Positions 16,777 through 25,687 of a stretch of DNA of 64,000 nt are shown here, in pieces. The stretch is from Deferribacteraceae bacterium UBA6799 (GTDB taxonomy: Bacteria > Chrysiogenota > Deferribacteres > Deferribacterales > Geovibrionaceae). The DNA is taken from contig DKFJ01000012.1 in assembly GCA_002452335.1 (NCBI GenBank), positions 1-64,000 of the forward strand, read 5' to 3'. Position numbers and translations under genes: made by a program. The number at the start of each line of letters is the position of its first letter. Position 1 is the stretch's first letter. Below the pieces are notes generated by a model, which made no database searches, was not told where the DNA came from, and saw only the letters and a program-made list of their open reading frames with translations.

Positions 16777-18747
16777 ATGAACAACCGCCGGCGTCGGTTT
16801 AAAAGATATTATTTCATTACAACTTACGCTGTTATTTCGGTCATCATAGTTGCGTTCGGCATCGGGTTCGTCATAGAAGAACACGATGGTTTCGAACGAA
16901 ACATACTCGCTCATAAACAAACCCTAATCGAAAACAAAAAAGACACGATAAAAGAGATCATCAGCGCATTCGCCCAGCGCATCAACAACTCATCAGCAGA
17001 AGCAGAGGCGCACATCAACGAACGGATATCGAACAGGTTGAAAACAGCCTATACTCTGGCGGATGCTCTCTATAAAAGCGGATGCTCTAAAGAAGAAAAA
17101 GTGCGGAATATCAAAACTGCACTTTCCAACATCACTTTCAAGAACAGCTACGTCTTTATCTTCGACATGAACGGCACAGTGATCTCCTCACCCCTTCAGA
17201 AGGATATGGAGGGGGAAAACTTCCTCAAGAACAACAGTGGAAAAATGACAACCACAATGTCTCAGGCGCTCTCTGTGCTAAGGTTTCAGGACGAGGTCAG
17301 CTTTGTCGCCGAGTGGCAGAAACCAGGTACGGAAAAGATAGGCAGAAAATTTGTAATGCTGAAAAAATTCGCCCCGCTTAACTGGGTTATAGGATACGGC
17401 GAATACGAGGACGACTTCATACAGGAGGCTCAGAAAACTGCTCTGAAACAGCTGGAGGAAGTAACCCTTTCTAATAACGGATATATATTCGCCTCCACAT
17501 GGGACGGTATTTCGCTCACCAAGCCGGCGCGAGGCAGAGATATGCTCAATACCAGAGACGCCGATGGAAAATATATTGTAAAGGATATGATTGCTCTGTC
17601 AAAGACCGGCGGAGGGTTCTATGAATACACCATGCCCGGTCTGGGCGGTGAAAGAACAGAGAAAAAAATAAGCTATGTGGTGGGAATACCGGAGTGGAAG
17701 TGGTATATAGGCACCGGCATTTATCTGACAGATGTAGAAAATGAATATAACGCCCAGATAGCCAAAGAGAAAGAGAAGGCCAACGAAGAGGTCATAATGG
17801 TTACATTGATCACCAGTCTGACACTTCTGTTAACAGGCATCATAACATATATTCTGTCATCCAGAATGGACAAACTGGCAACACGCCACAGCGATGAAAT
17901 AAATAAAAAGAATGAAGAACTGGAACAGCTTAATAAATCTCTGGAAGACAAAGTTAACGAGAAAACAGCAGAACTGCTCACTCTGAACGCCTCGCTTGAA
18001 AAACGAATCAGACAGGAGGTGGAAAAGAACAGGGAGCATGAGCATATCATGTTTCAGCAGGGCAGACTGGCATCAATGGGCGAGATGCTCTCAAACATAG
18101 CGCATCAGTGGCGCCAGCCTCTGAACAATGTAGGGCTTTTCGTGCAGGACATCAGAGAAACGTATGGAACAGATGAATTTACCAGAGACTACATAAACAC
18201 AACAACAAACAGCTGCATGACCATCATCCAGCATATGTCAAAGACCATAGACAACTTCCGTGATTTTTTCAAACCAAATAAAGACAACACTGTTTTCAAC
18301 ATAAATTCGCAGATAGAACACAGCCTTACGCTGCTGAGAGCCAGCCTGGAAAACAGCCGCATAGAGATAATCGAAGAATACGGAGAAACCGGCGACATAC
18401 TCGGCATTCCCGGTGAATTTGCTCAGGTGCTGGTGAACATAATCACCAACTCCAAAGACGCGCTGACTCAGCACAGAAAAGACAACAGATTCATCCGTAT
18501 CACGACACGTTCCCAGAAGGGTTATGCCACGGCTGAGATAGAAGATAACGGCGGCGGAATCAGCTATGACATAGCGGAAAAGATATTCGAGCCTTATTTC
18601 ACCACAAAAGACGAAGGCAAAGGAACAGGAATAGGTCTATACTTCTCAAAAACCATCATAGAGAAGAATCTCGGTGGAAATATCATATTCAGCAACACCG
18701 ACTCAGGGGTTATTTTTAAGATATCTGTTCCCGAGATCGCACATTGA
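16777..18747 (+). CDS. Cache-domain sensor histidine kinase
   Basis: A 656-aa inner-membrane kinase. A first membrane segment (about 13-33) is followed by a large periplasmic double-cache region with repeated patterns (YVFIFDMNGTVISSP, GYIFASTWDGIS, WYIGTGIYLTDVENEY), a second membrane segment (VTLITSLTLLLTGIITYIL), a long coiled coil, an H-box RLASMGEMLSNIAHQWRQPL and a HATPase domain with NIITNSKDAL, DNGGGIS, and GTGIGLYFSK. Cache domains bind small organic molecules. No dedicated response regulator follows; the CheY-like gene 0.6 kb upstream is a candidate. Confidence 0.93.
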   Translation: MNNRRRRFKRYYFITTYAVISVIIVAFGIGFVIEEHDGFERNILAHKQTLIENKKDTIKEIISAFAQRINNSSAEAEAHINERISNRLKTAYTLADALYKSGCSKEEKVRNIKTALSNITFKNSYVFIFDMNGTVISSPLQKDMEGENFLKNNSGKMTTTMSQALSVLRFQDEVSFVAEWQKPGTEKIGRKFVMLKKFAPLNWVIGYGEYEDDFIQEAQKTALKQLEEVTLSNNGYIFASTWDGISLTKPARGRDMLNTRDADGKYIVKDMIALSKTGGGFYEYTMPGLGGERTEKKISYVVGIPEWKWYIGTGIYLTDVENEYNAQIAKEKEKANEEVIMVTLITSLTLLLTGIITYILSSRMDKLATRHSDEINKKNEELEQLNKSLEDKVNEKTAELLTLNASLEKRIRQEVEKNREHEHIMFQQGRLASMGEMLSNIAHQWRQPLNNVGLFVQDIRETYGTDEFTRDYINTTTNSCMTIIQHMSKTIDNFRDFFKPNKDNTVFNINSQIEHSLTLLRASLENSRIEIIEEYGETGDILGIPGEFAQVLVNIITNSKDALTQHRKDNRFIRITTRSQKGYATAEIEDNGGGISYDIAEKIFEPYFTTKDEGKGTGIGLYFSKTIIEKNLGGNIIFSNTDSGVIFKISVPEIAH

Positions 18748-18853
18748 TATTTATCAATTAACCAAGATTTCTTTTTTTTAACTTACATGTGAGATAAAAT
18801 CTGATATATTAAGTATATTATTAAGAGTAAAGAACAATTTAACATTGAGCAGT

Positions 18854-21800
18854 ATGAAGCAAAACTATAATCTGAGAATGACATTAAGCCTGTTAACTTT
18901 GATAGCCGGAGCAGCTCTTCTGATAGATGCTTCCGCAAGCCATATCTTCTCGGATAAAAACTATAATAAGAAAATATACGACACAACCTCCCGCCTGAAC
19001 GAGATCAGCAGAACTATTCAGGGCAGGATAGAACAAAATCTGAGCCTTGTCGGCGGGCTGAACGCTTATGTCTCGCAGAACCCCGACATCACCAAACAGG
19101 AGTTCGAAGCGATCAGCGGCAACATAATGAGAATGAGAAATATCCTCAGCACCATATCTCTGTCTGACGGGTATACGCTGAAATATATCTATCCTAATAA
19201 CGACATCACAAAAAATCTGGCGGGCGTTGATCTGCTGACCCTCGATCAGCAGAAGATGCAGGCAGTGGAAGCGTCTCAGACACGCAGCATCATAGTTGAC
19301 GGTCCTGTCAGTCTCCTTCAGAAAGGAACAGGACTCATAGGCAGACAGGCGTTTTACAGCGGCAATGAGTTCAGAGGCATGGTCTCCGCCGTTATAGACA
19401 TGCGCCAGATAATGAACATGATCTCCGAAGAGGCGAAGGAAAACAACCTGACAATAGCCGTCAGAAAATTTGCCGGAAACGATATCTACGGCAATCCGAG
19501 ACTTTTCTCCGAAAACTCGGACGCTCCTATGGTTACAGTCATGATGTTCAATCTGGTGTGGGAGATGGCCGGCGTGCCTGATACGGGGCTTATCAGAACA
19601 AATCCCTGGGCGCTATACACCCACTCGGCGTCCCTGCTTTTTTTTCTGATAGCCACAGCGTTGCTGATTCATAAACACACCCGGGAAGAGGAAAACAGCC
19701 GGCTGAACATTCTTCTGAGCATGTCACAGAGAGTCGGGCAGATGGGCAGTTTTGTTTATAACCGTAAAAAGAACTCCGTGATCCTCTCCAGCGAGGCATG
19801 CAGTCTGTTGCGCAGACACGCCAACGGGGCGCTCTCTCTGGACGAATTCATTACTTTAATGGCGGATGATAACAGGGAAGATGTTCTGCGCATGCTCTTG
19901 GATTCCTTCCCGTCCGAAAAGATAGATACTGTTTTTAAAACATCGGATGATCTCTCTTATATAAAACTGACGGCAATCGCCTCTTTCAACATAAACTCCG
20001 AGTTTTCCGGATATCAGGGGATGCTGTCTGACATAACAGAGCAGACTATCACCCACAACAGCCTCACAGACAGCGAGGAGAGATTCCGGGATCTTATCAT
20101 GTGCACATCCGATTTCGTGTGGGAGATGGACACCAACTGCCGGTATACCTATTTCATAGGAAACGAGCGGTCGGTATCCGGCACGCATATGCTTGGGAAA
20201 AAACCCCGCTTTAACGACAAAAGCAGAGACAAAGGTTCTCAGGAGTTTTTCTGCAACACCATAGTGCGCAACGGTCTGCCCATCAAAGATATGGAACACT
20301 GGGTTATAGACAGCGACGGCAGAGAGCGATGCTATCTGATGAACGGCGTTCCCTTCTTCGATTCCAACGGAGAGCTGAAAGGATACCGAGGAGTGGACAA
20401 GGACATCACCGAACAGCTGAAGCTGAGACTGGAACGGGAGATGATCTTCCGGTCGTCCAGAGACGGTCTGGCTATCGTGGACACAGACACTAATTTCAAA
20501 GACTGCAACCAGTCCTATCTGGACATGACAGGTTACGGGCGTGAAGAGCTCCTTACCATGACCTGCCGTGAGATAACCCACGATGACGATCTGGAAAAAA
20601 CAGAAGAGATGCTGAAAGAGCTGATCAGAACAGGCTTCTACGAGCGGTTTGAAAAAAGATGCCGCAAAAAGAACGGACAGTACATCACCGTGCAGATGAC
20701 ACTGACCATGATGCAGGACGACAGGATACTGATATCCTCCCGTGACGTCACAGATATCAAAAAATATCAGGACGCTGTGGTCAAGAGTGAAAAAACCCTG
20801 AAATCCGTCATAGAAGTATCCCCCATACCCCTGTGCCTGATGGACAGACGGGGACGGATGATAAACATAAACAAAATGTTCACGGAGACATTCGGCTATT
20901 CTATGGACGAAATCAGCAGTTCACGGGCATGGTGGAAAATGATATATCCGGACGCCGGCTCCAGACAGGATATTTATAAAAAATGGAAAACCTACGTCAG
21001 AGAATCCAGAAACGGTCTAACCCCGGAACCTATACAGACAGTGGCAGTGTGCAAGGACGGATCCCGCAGGGATATCCTCTTTCATTTCGCTTCCATGCAG
21101 GATATAGCGGTAGCTGCATTCTATGACATCACATCCAGAGTGGAGATAGAGAAAAAACTTCAGGAATATATCGACATAGTGGATAAAAACATCTCCATCA
21201 GCAACACTGACGAAAACGGCTATATCACCTCAGCCAGCGAGGCTTTCAGCAGGCTGTGCGGATACACACTAGACGAGCTGATAGGCAGACGCCACGAGAC
21301 AATGCACCATCCGGACGTAACCAGAGAACAGTATGAGGAGCTAATCCGGACAGTATCCACAGGCAGGGCATGGTCAGGAGAACTGAAAAAACTGAACCGC
21401 ACAGGAAACGTTTTCTGGACAGAAACAACCATATCGCCTGTGATACAGGACGACATGATCGCCGGTTTTCTGGCGATAGATCAGGATATCACCGACAAAA
21501 AACGCATAGAGGAACTCTCCATCACAGACAAACTCACCGGAATATACAACAGGATACGGCTGGACAGCGCGCTCCACGATGAGTTTCTCCGTTATAAAAG
21601 GCTGGACGAGGTTTTCTCCATCATCCTGTTCGACATAGATTATTTCAAAAGAGTCAACGACACCTACGGTCACCTGGTGGGTGACGAAGTGCTTAAGGCT
21701 CTGGCGAAGCTGGTTAAATCATCCTTAAGAGAAACAGACATATTCGGACGCTGGGGCGGCGAGGAATTTCTGGTGGTCTGCTGCGGATCAGACGAGGAAG

Positions 21801-21988
21801 GATCATTTGTTCTGGCGGAAAAACTGCGTCAGAAAGTGGCTCTCTATGAATTTCCTGAAGTGGAGACCCTCACATGCAGTTTCGGCGTGGCGCAGATAGA
21901 CGAGCACGGAACGGACGCCATGATCAAGAGAGCGGATGATGCCCTGTACTCCGCAAAACAAAACGGACGCAACAGGGTGGAAAGATGA
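18854..21988 (+). CDS. CHASE and multi-PAS diguanylate cyclase
   Basis: Makes the second messenger cyclic di-GMP. The 1044-aa protein has an N-terminal membrane segment, a CHASE-like periplasmic domain (RIEQNLSLVGGLNAYVSQN), a second membrane segment near residue 260 (ASLLFFLIATALLIH), four or so PAS domains (for example CTSDFVWEMDTNCRYTYF, SYLDMTGYGREELL, SRLCGYTLDELIGRRHE) and a GGDEF domain with the intact site RWGGEEF. RETD five residues before it is the inhibitory I-site. I prefer ATG 18854 to the TTG at 18845. The stop overlaps the next gene as ATGA. Confidence 0.94.
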   Translation: MKQNYNLRMTLSLLTLIAGAALLIDASASHIFSDKNYNKKIYDTTSRLNEISRTIQGRIEQNLSLVGGLNAYVSQNPDITKQEFEAISGNIMRMRNILSTISLSDGYTLKYIYPNNDITKNLAGVDLLTLDQQKMQAVEASQTRSIIVDGPVSLLQKGTGLIGRQAFYSGNEFRGMVSAVIDMRQIMNMISEEAKENNLTIAVRKFAGNDIYGNPRLFSENSDAPMVTVMMFNLVWEMAGVPDTGLIRTNPWALYTHSASLLFFLIATALLIHKHTREEENSRLNILLSMSQRVGQMGSFVYNRKKNSVILSSEACSLLRRHANGALSLDEFITLMADDNREDVLRMLLDSFPSEKIDTVFKTSDDLSYIKLTAIASFNINSEFSGYQGMLSDITEQTITHNSLTDSEERFRDLIMCTSDFVWEMDTNCRYTYFIGNERSVSGTHMLGKKPRFNDKSRDKGSQEFFCNTIVRNGLPIKDMEHWVIDSDGRERCYLMNGVPFFDSNGELKGYRGVDKDITEQLKLRLEREMIFRSSRDGLAIVDTDTNFKDCNQSYLDMTGYGREELLTMTCREITHDDDLEKTEEMLKELIRTGFYERFEKRCRKKNGQYITVQMTLTMMQDDRILISSRDVTDIKKYQDAVVKSEKTLKSVIEVSPIPLCLMDRRGRMININKMFTETFGYSMDEISSSRAWWKMIYPDAGSRQDIYKKWKTYVRESRNGLTPEPIQTVAVCKDGSRRDILFHFASMQDIAVAAFYDITSRVEIEKKLQEYIDIVDKNISISNTDENGYITSASEAFSRLCGYTLDELIGRRHETMHHPDVTREQYEELIRTVSTGRAWSGELKKLNRTGNVFWTETTISPVIQDDMIAGFLAIDQDITDKKRIEELSITDKLTGIYNRIRLDSALHDEFLRYKRLDEVFSIILFDIDYFKRVNDTYGHLVGDEVLKALAKLVKSSLRETDIFGRWGGEEFLVVCCGSDEEGSFVLAEKLRQKVALYEFPEVETLTCSFGVAQIDEHGTDAMIKRADDALYSAKQNGRNRVER

Positions 21989-22530
21989 AAAGAGTTCTGA
22001 TAGTTTACGCCACCAGATACGGTTCGACCGGAACGGTATCTGAGTGGATACAGGGACGCCTGTTACTGGAAGGGATAACAGCGGACATAGCTCTGGCGGA
22101 TGAAAGCACGGATATGTCCTCATACGAAATGATACTTTTCGGCTCCGGGATATACGGGCATAAATTTCTGCCGGCAGTTGAAAATCTGATAAAAGAGAAT
22201 CAGACCTTATTGAAAGACAAGATCACGGGAATTTTCGGCGTTGCCATGCGCACAGAGACCTTTTTCAAGGGCGGCAGAGCATACGGCGGAGCTGTGATGC
22301 TGGAAAAATACGGCGCTATGCTGGGCAGCAGATGCCTCATAGGAAAAATATTGGGCGGCGAAATGATATTTGAAAAACTGTCGGACGCCGACAGGAGCGG
22401 TCTGGAAAAATTCTATGAATCCATCCGGCTGAGCGAAACGGACAAAGCGCAGAGAAAAACTCCCAGAACCCTGCTGAATAAAAAACAATGCTGGGATTTT
22501 GCCGAAGAAATCATATCGATTCTCAGCTGA
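21985..22530 (+). CDS. Flavodoxin-domain protein (HemG/Flavodoxin_5-like)
   Basis: The 181-aa protein begins like a flavodoxin: VLIVYATRYGSTGTVSEWI holds the FMN-phosphate loop and FGSGIYGHKFLP a second flavin-contacting loop. The pattern resembles HemG-type protoporphyrinogen oxidases of the Flavodoxin_5 family, but the substrate cannot be told from sequence. It overlaps the upstream cyclase by 4 bp (ATGA) and so is probably translated with it, an unusual pairing. It also overlaps the convergent downstream gene by 8 bp. Confidence 0.82.
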   Translation: MKRVLIVYATRYGSTGTVSEWIQGRLLLEGITADIALADESTDMSSYEMILFGSGIYGHKFLPAVENLIKENQTLLKDKITGIFGVAMRTETFFKGGRAYGGAVMLEKYGAMLGSRCLIGKILGGEMIFEKLSDADRSGLEKFYESIRLSETDKAQRKTPRTLLNKKQCWDFAEEIISILS

Positions 22531-24307
22531 CGCAGTCCGAACACACTCTGTTTCTGCCTGTTTTCTTCGCCAGATAGAGCTGTTCATCCGCTTTTCTGTA
22601 TATGGTCTCAAAATCCATAGAACCTGCCCTGGCCACGAACAGACCTATGGAGCAGGTGACAAGCCCGCACTCCAGCCCCTGGCAATGCTCTATCCTCTCT
22701 CTCTCCAGATTCTTTCTCACTGTCTCGGCAAAACTGACCGCATCCTCCACTGTGTCCACCAGATACAGAGCCACGAACTCCTCTCCGCCTATCCGGAAAA
22801 CATAGTCGCTGCTCCGTCTGTAGCTGTGGATGATGACATCGCTGACACGTTTTAATACACTGTCGCCGGCATGATGCCCGTATTTATCGTTATAATTTTT
22901 AAAATAATCTATATCCAGCATCATAAAGGCGAGCAGTTTGTCGTCGTCCCTCTTCCTGTTCATCTTTTCAGAGAAGGTCGCCATGAGAAAGCGTCTGTTA
23001 TAAAGCCCTGTCAGCTCGTCTATAATAGAGAGGTTATGCAGTTCCTCGTTCTTTCTGCGCAGCTCCTCCGTCCTGATTATCACCGCCTCTTCCAGCTTCT
23101 GATTAACACTCTTCTGCAAAGCGATCAGACTCTGCTGAGCGTCTATCTTCTGCGTGCGCAGACTGTTTATCCTGTATGACAGAAGCCACGAAAGCAGTAT
23201 CGCCTCCGCCACGGAAGCGATGAAATAGGCGTTCCTGTTAAAAAAGTTATATTCCAGATACCCCATCAGGAACAGTGACGATATAAATATACCGATAATA
23301 CTTATGCCGTCGGCGAAAAAATAGTACCAGGCCGAGTTCACCCTTTTATAGATAGCGGCAACACTGAGCGCCGCCAGACATATACAGGAGAGCTGGGCGA
23401 AAGGTGTCTGGATAAAAAGCGTCTCCTTCATCCCGAAAACAAGAGCGGCTGCTATGCCCAGCAGATTCATAACTATTATGACGTTAGTCAGCCTGTGAAA
23501 GAACGGAAGCTTCTCCCGTGTTTCAAGCACCAGCTGAGAGAACAGCATCAGAAAAATCCCCATCAGATATACACTGAGAAACATCCAGACTCTGGCGTCG
23601 CCGTAGAGCCCGTAAAACTCCACCATAAAGCCGGTCTGCGCCTGAAAAAACACCACAGCGCTGATAACGTAAAGAAAATAATAGACATATTCCTTCAGCC
23701 GAAGACTGAAAAAGAGAAAAAGATTATAAAACGCTATGGCAAGCAGCGCGGCGCTGATAGATCCCAGAAAAAGCGTCTGATACTGGTTGTCCTTATAAAA
23801 TTCTGTGTAATCCTTAAGAACCACAGATATCAGAGTGGATGAAAGCGTGCTCACATGGATAAAGACATCCATCTGTGTTCTGGGCGGAATGGTTACTCTG
23901 GCTACGGCGCCGGAATAGAAAACCTCTTTCATGGCGGCCGGGACATTTATACCGTCTTTGGTTATCTTGACTGTTTTTCCGTCTATGACCTGATAAAAGG
24001 TTATACTGTCATACATAAAACCGTCATGCAGAACAATGAGCCTCTGCATGGGCGAATCACTGGCATTCTCCGCCTGAAAGAGAAACCACTGGGGTTTTCT
24101 CACATACCCCAGAGACATTTTATCCGGCACAGGAACGAATTTTTCACGTTCCAGATCCAGCGGATTATCCGTGGCTTTTTCGCCAGCATAGTGTAACATA
24201 TTGTTATCACTTATTTTTCCATTATCTGTCAGAAGAACAAAAGCATAAGAATTAAAGCTGAAAAGCAACAGTAAGACTGTAAAGGCAAAATGACGAAAAC
24301 AAATCAT
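22523..24307 (-). CDS. 7TM-DISM diguanylate cyclase
   Basis: A cyclic di-GMP synthase of 594 aa. It has a signal peptide (FAFTVLLLLFSFNSYAF), a periplasmic 7TMR-DISMED2 ligand domain (about 30-165, with KPQWFLFQAENASDSPMQRL), a seven-helix 7TMR-DISM membrane region (about 180-380), a coiled coil, and a GGDEF domain with intact RIGGEEF and the I-site RSSD just before it. I chose ATG 24307 over the GTG at 24316 because GGTGA lies six bases before it. Confidence 0.93.
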   Translation of the reverse strand: MICFRHFAFTVLLLLFSFNSYAFVLLTDNGKISDNNMLHYAGEKATDNPLDLEREKFVPVPDKMSLGYVRKPQWFLFQAENASDSPMQRLIVLHDGFMYDSITFYQVIDGKTVKITKDGINVPAAMKEVFYSGAVARVTIPPRTQMDVFIHVSTLSSTLISVVLKDYTEFYKDNQYQTLFLGSISAALLAIAFYNLFLFFSLRLKEYVYYFLYVISAVVFFQAQTGFMVEFYGLYGDARVWMFLSVYLMGIFLMLFSQLVLETREKLPFFHRLTNVIIVMNLLGIAAALVFGMKETLFIQTPFAQLSCICLAALSVAAIYKRVNSAWYYFFADGISIIGIFISSLFLMGYLEYNFFNRNAYFIASVAEAILLSWLLSYRINSLRTQKIDAQQSLIALQKSVNQKLEEAVIIRTEELRRKNEELHNLSIIDELTGLYNRRFLMATFSEKMNRKRDDDKLLAFMMLDIDYFKNYNDKYGHHAGDSVLKRVSDVIIHSYRRSSDYVFRIGGEEFVALYLVDTVEDAVSFAETVRKNLERERIEHCQGLECGLVTCSIGLFVARAGSMDFETIYRKADEQLYLAKKTGRNRVCSDCVS

Positions 24308-24388
24308 AATAATCACCGTACGTTAACGCACGATACTATAAATCCGACAATTTTACTACTAAAAAAGATTAACTATTTAATAAATTAT

Positions 24389-25687
24389 TTAAATACCAAG
24401 AGATGTTCTGAGAGATGCCAAAGCACGCTCAGCGTATCTGGCTTTTTTCAGCTTTTTGTCCCTGATGCGCTCTTCGAACGGGGGCAGCATGCCGAAATGA
24501 AAGTTGGAAGGCACATACTCTTTCTTGTTCTCGGATACCTCGCCGGAAACGTGTCTGGCCAGAGCGCCCAGCGCTGTGACCTCGCCGAAGCCCTCGAAAC
24601 CGGGATTAACGATGGAATACGCCGCCAGCAGACCTGACGCCGTTGACTCCACATATCCCTCCACACCTGTGATCTGTCCGGCAAAATAGAGCTGTTCATC
24701 GCCGATGACCTGAAAAGTGCGCTTCAGCACACCCGGAGCATGAATGTATGTGTTTCTGTGAATAGAACCATAACGCAGAAATTCGGCGTTCTCCAGACCG
24801 GGAATCAGCCGGAAAACCCTCTTCTGCTCACCTATCTTCATCTTGGTCTGGCACCCCACCAGATTATAGGCGGTGCCGTCCTTGTCCTCTTTACGCAGCT
24901 GAACCACTGCGGCATATTTCTGCATGGTGACCGGGTGTCTCAGACCCACAGGACGAAACGGACCATATGTCAGTGTTTTCATCCCTCTGGCCGCCATCTC
25001 CTCTATGGGCATACAGCCCTCGTACACGTTCAGCTTTTCAAAATCTTCGAACTCAACCTTATCCGAGGCCATCAGCTCGTTATAAAAAAGCTCGTACTCT
25101 TCCTGATTCATCCCCAGATTCAGATAATCATTGTCGCCCTTCTCCCATCTGCTCTTGAAAAAGGCTTTTTCCATATCCACGGAATCAAAGGTGATCACAG
25201 GAGCTATAGCGTCAAAAAAATAAAGACCTCCGCCGAAGCGGGCCTTTATCCTCTCCGCCAGAGCGTCGGACGTCAGGGGTCCGCTGGCTATGATGCAGGG
25301 GCGGTCAGACGGAATATCTGTCACTTCGCCGTTTACCACTGTTATGTTAGGATGATTTCTTATCTTAGAATCGACCGCCCTGGCGAACGCGTCCCTGTCA
25401 ACCGCCAGTGCGTTTCCGGCGGGAACAGAGTTTTCCTCCGCTGTGGACAGTATAAGTGAGCCGATTAGCTTCATCTCCTGCTTCAGAAGCCCGCTGGAGG
25501 TGTCCTCCGCAGTGCTTTTCAGAGAGTTGGAGCAGACCAGCTCGCCCAGAAAGGGCGATTCGTGAGCGGGAGTTGTTCTGACAGGGCGCATTTCATACAG
25601 CCTGACCCTGTATCCCCTCTCGGCAAGAAAAAAGGCGGACTCGCATCCGGCAAGCCCGCCGCCTATGATAGTAACTTCTTTATTCAT
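24389..25687 (-). CDS. trmFO: tRNA m5U54 methyltransferase TrmFO
   Basis: Folate- and FAD-dependent enzyme that makes 5-methyluridine at position 54 of tRNAs. The 432-aa protein starts with the FAD-binding motif VTIIGGGLAGCESAFFLAERG. It shows the family segments YEMRPVRTTPAHE, LVCSNSLKS, LGMNQEEYELFYNEL, YEGCMPIEEMA and YFAGQITGVEGYVES. Its ATG overlaps the topA stop by one base (TAATG), so it is coupled to topA. Last gene of the minus-strand operon. Confidence 0.97.
   Translation of the reverse strand: MNKEVTIIGGGLAGCESAFFLAERGYRVRLYEMRPVRTTPAHESPFLGELVCSNSLKSTAEDTSSGLLKQEMKLIGSLILSTAEENSVPAGNALAVDRDAFARAVDSKIRNHPNITVVNGEVTDIPSDRPCIIASGPLTSDALAERIKARFGGGLYFFDAIAPVITFDSVDMEKAFFKSRWEKGDNDYLNLGMNQEEYELFYNELMASDKVEFEDFEKLNVYEGCMPIEEMAARGMKTLTYGPFRPVGLRHPVTMQKYAAVVQLRKEDKDGTAYNLVGCQTKMKIGEQKRVFRLIPGLENAEFLRYGSIHRNTYIHAPGVLKRTFQVIGDEQLYFAGQITGVEGYVESTASGLLAAYSIVNPGFEGFGEVTALGALARHVSGEVSENKKEYVPSNFHFGMLPPFEERIRDKKLKKARYAERALASLRTSLGI

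Noticed and set aside
19856..20581. 241-codon open frame opposite the CHASE/PAS cyclase
   Set aside because: Shadow of a real gene with matching codon phase; no family resemblance.
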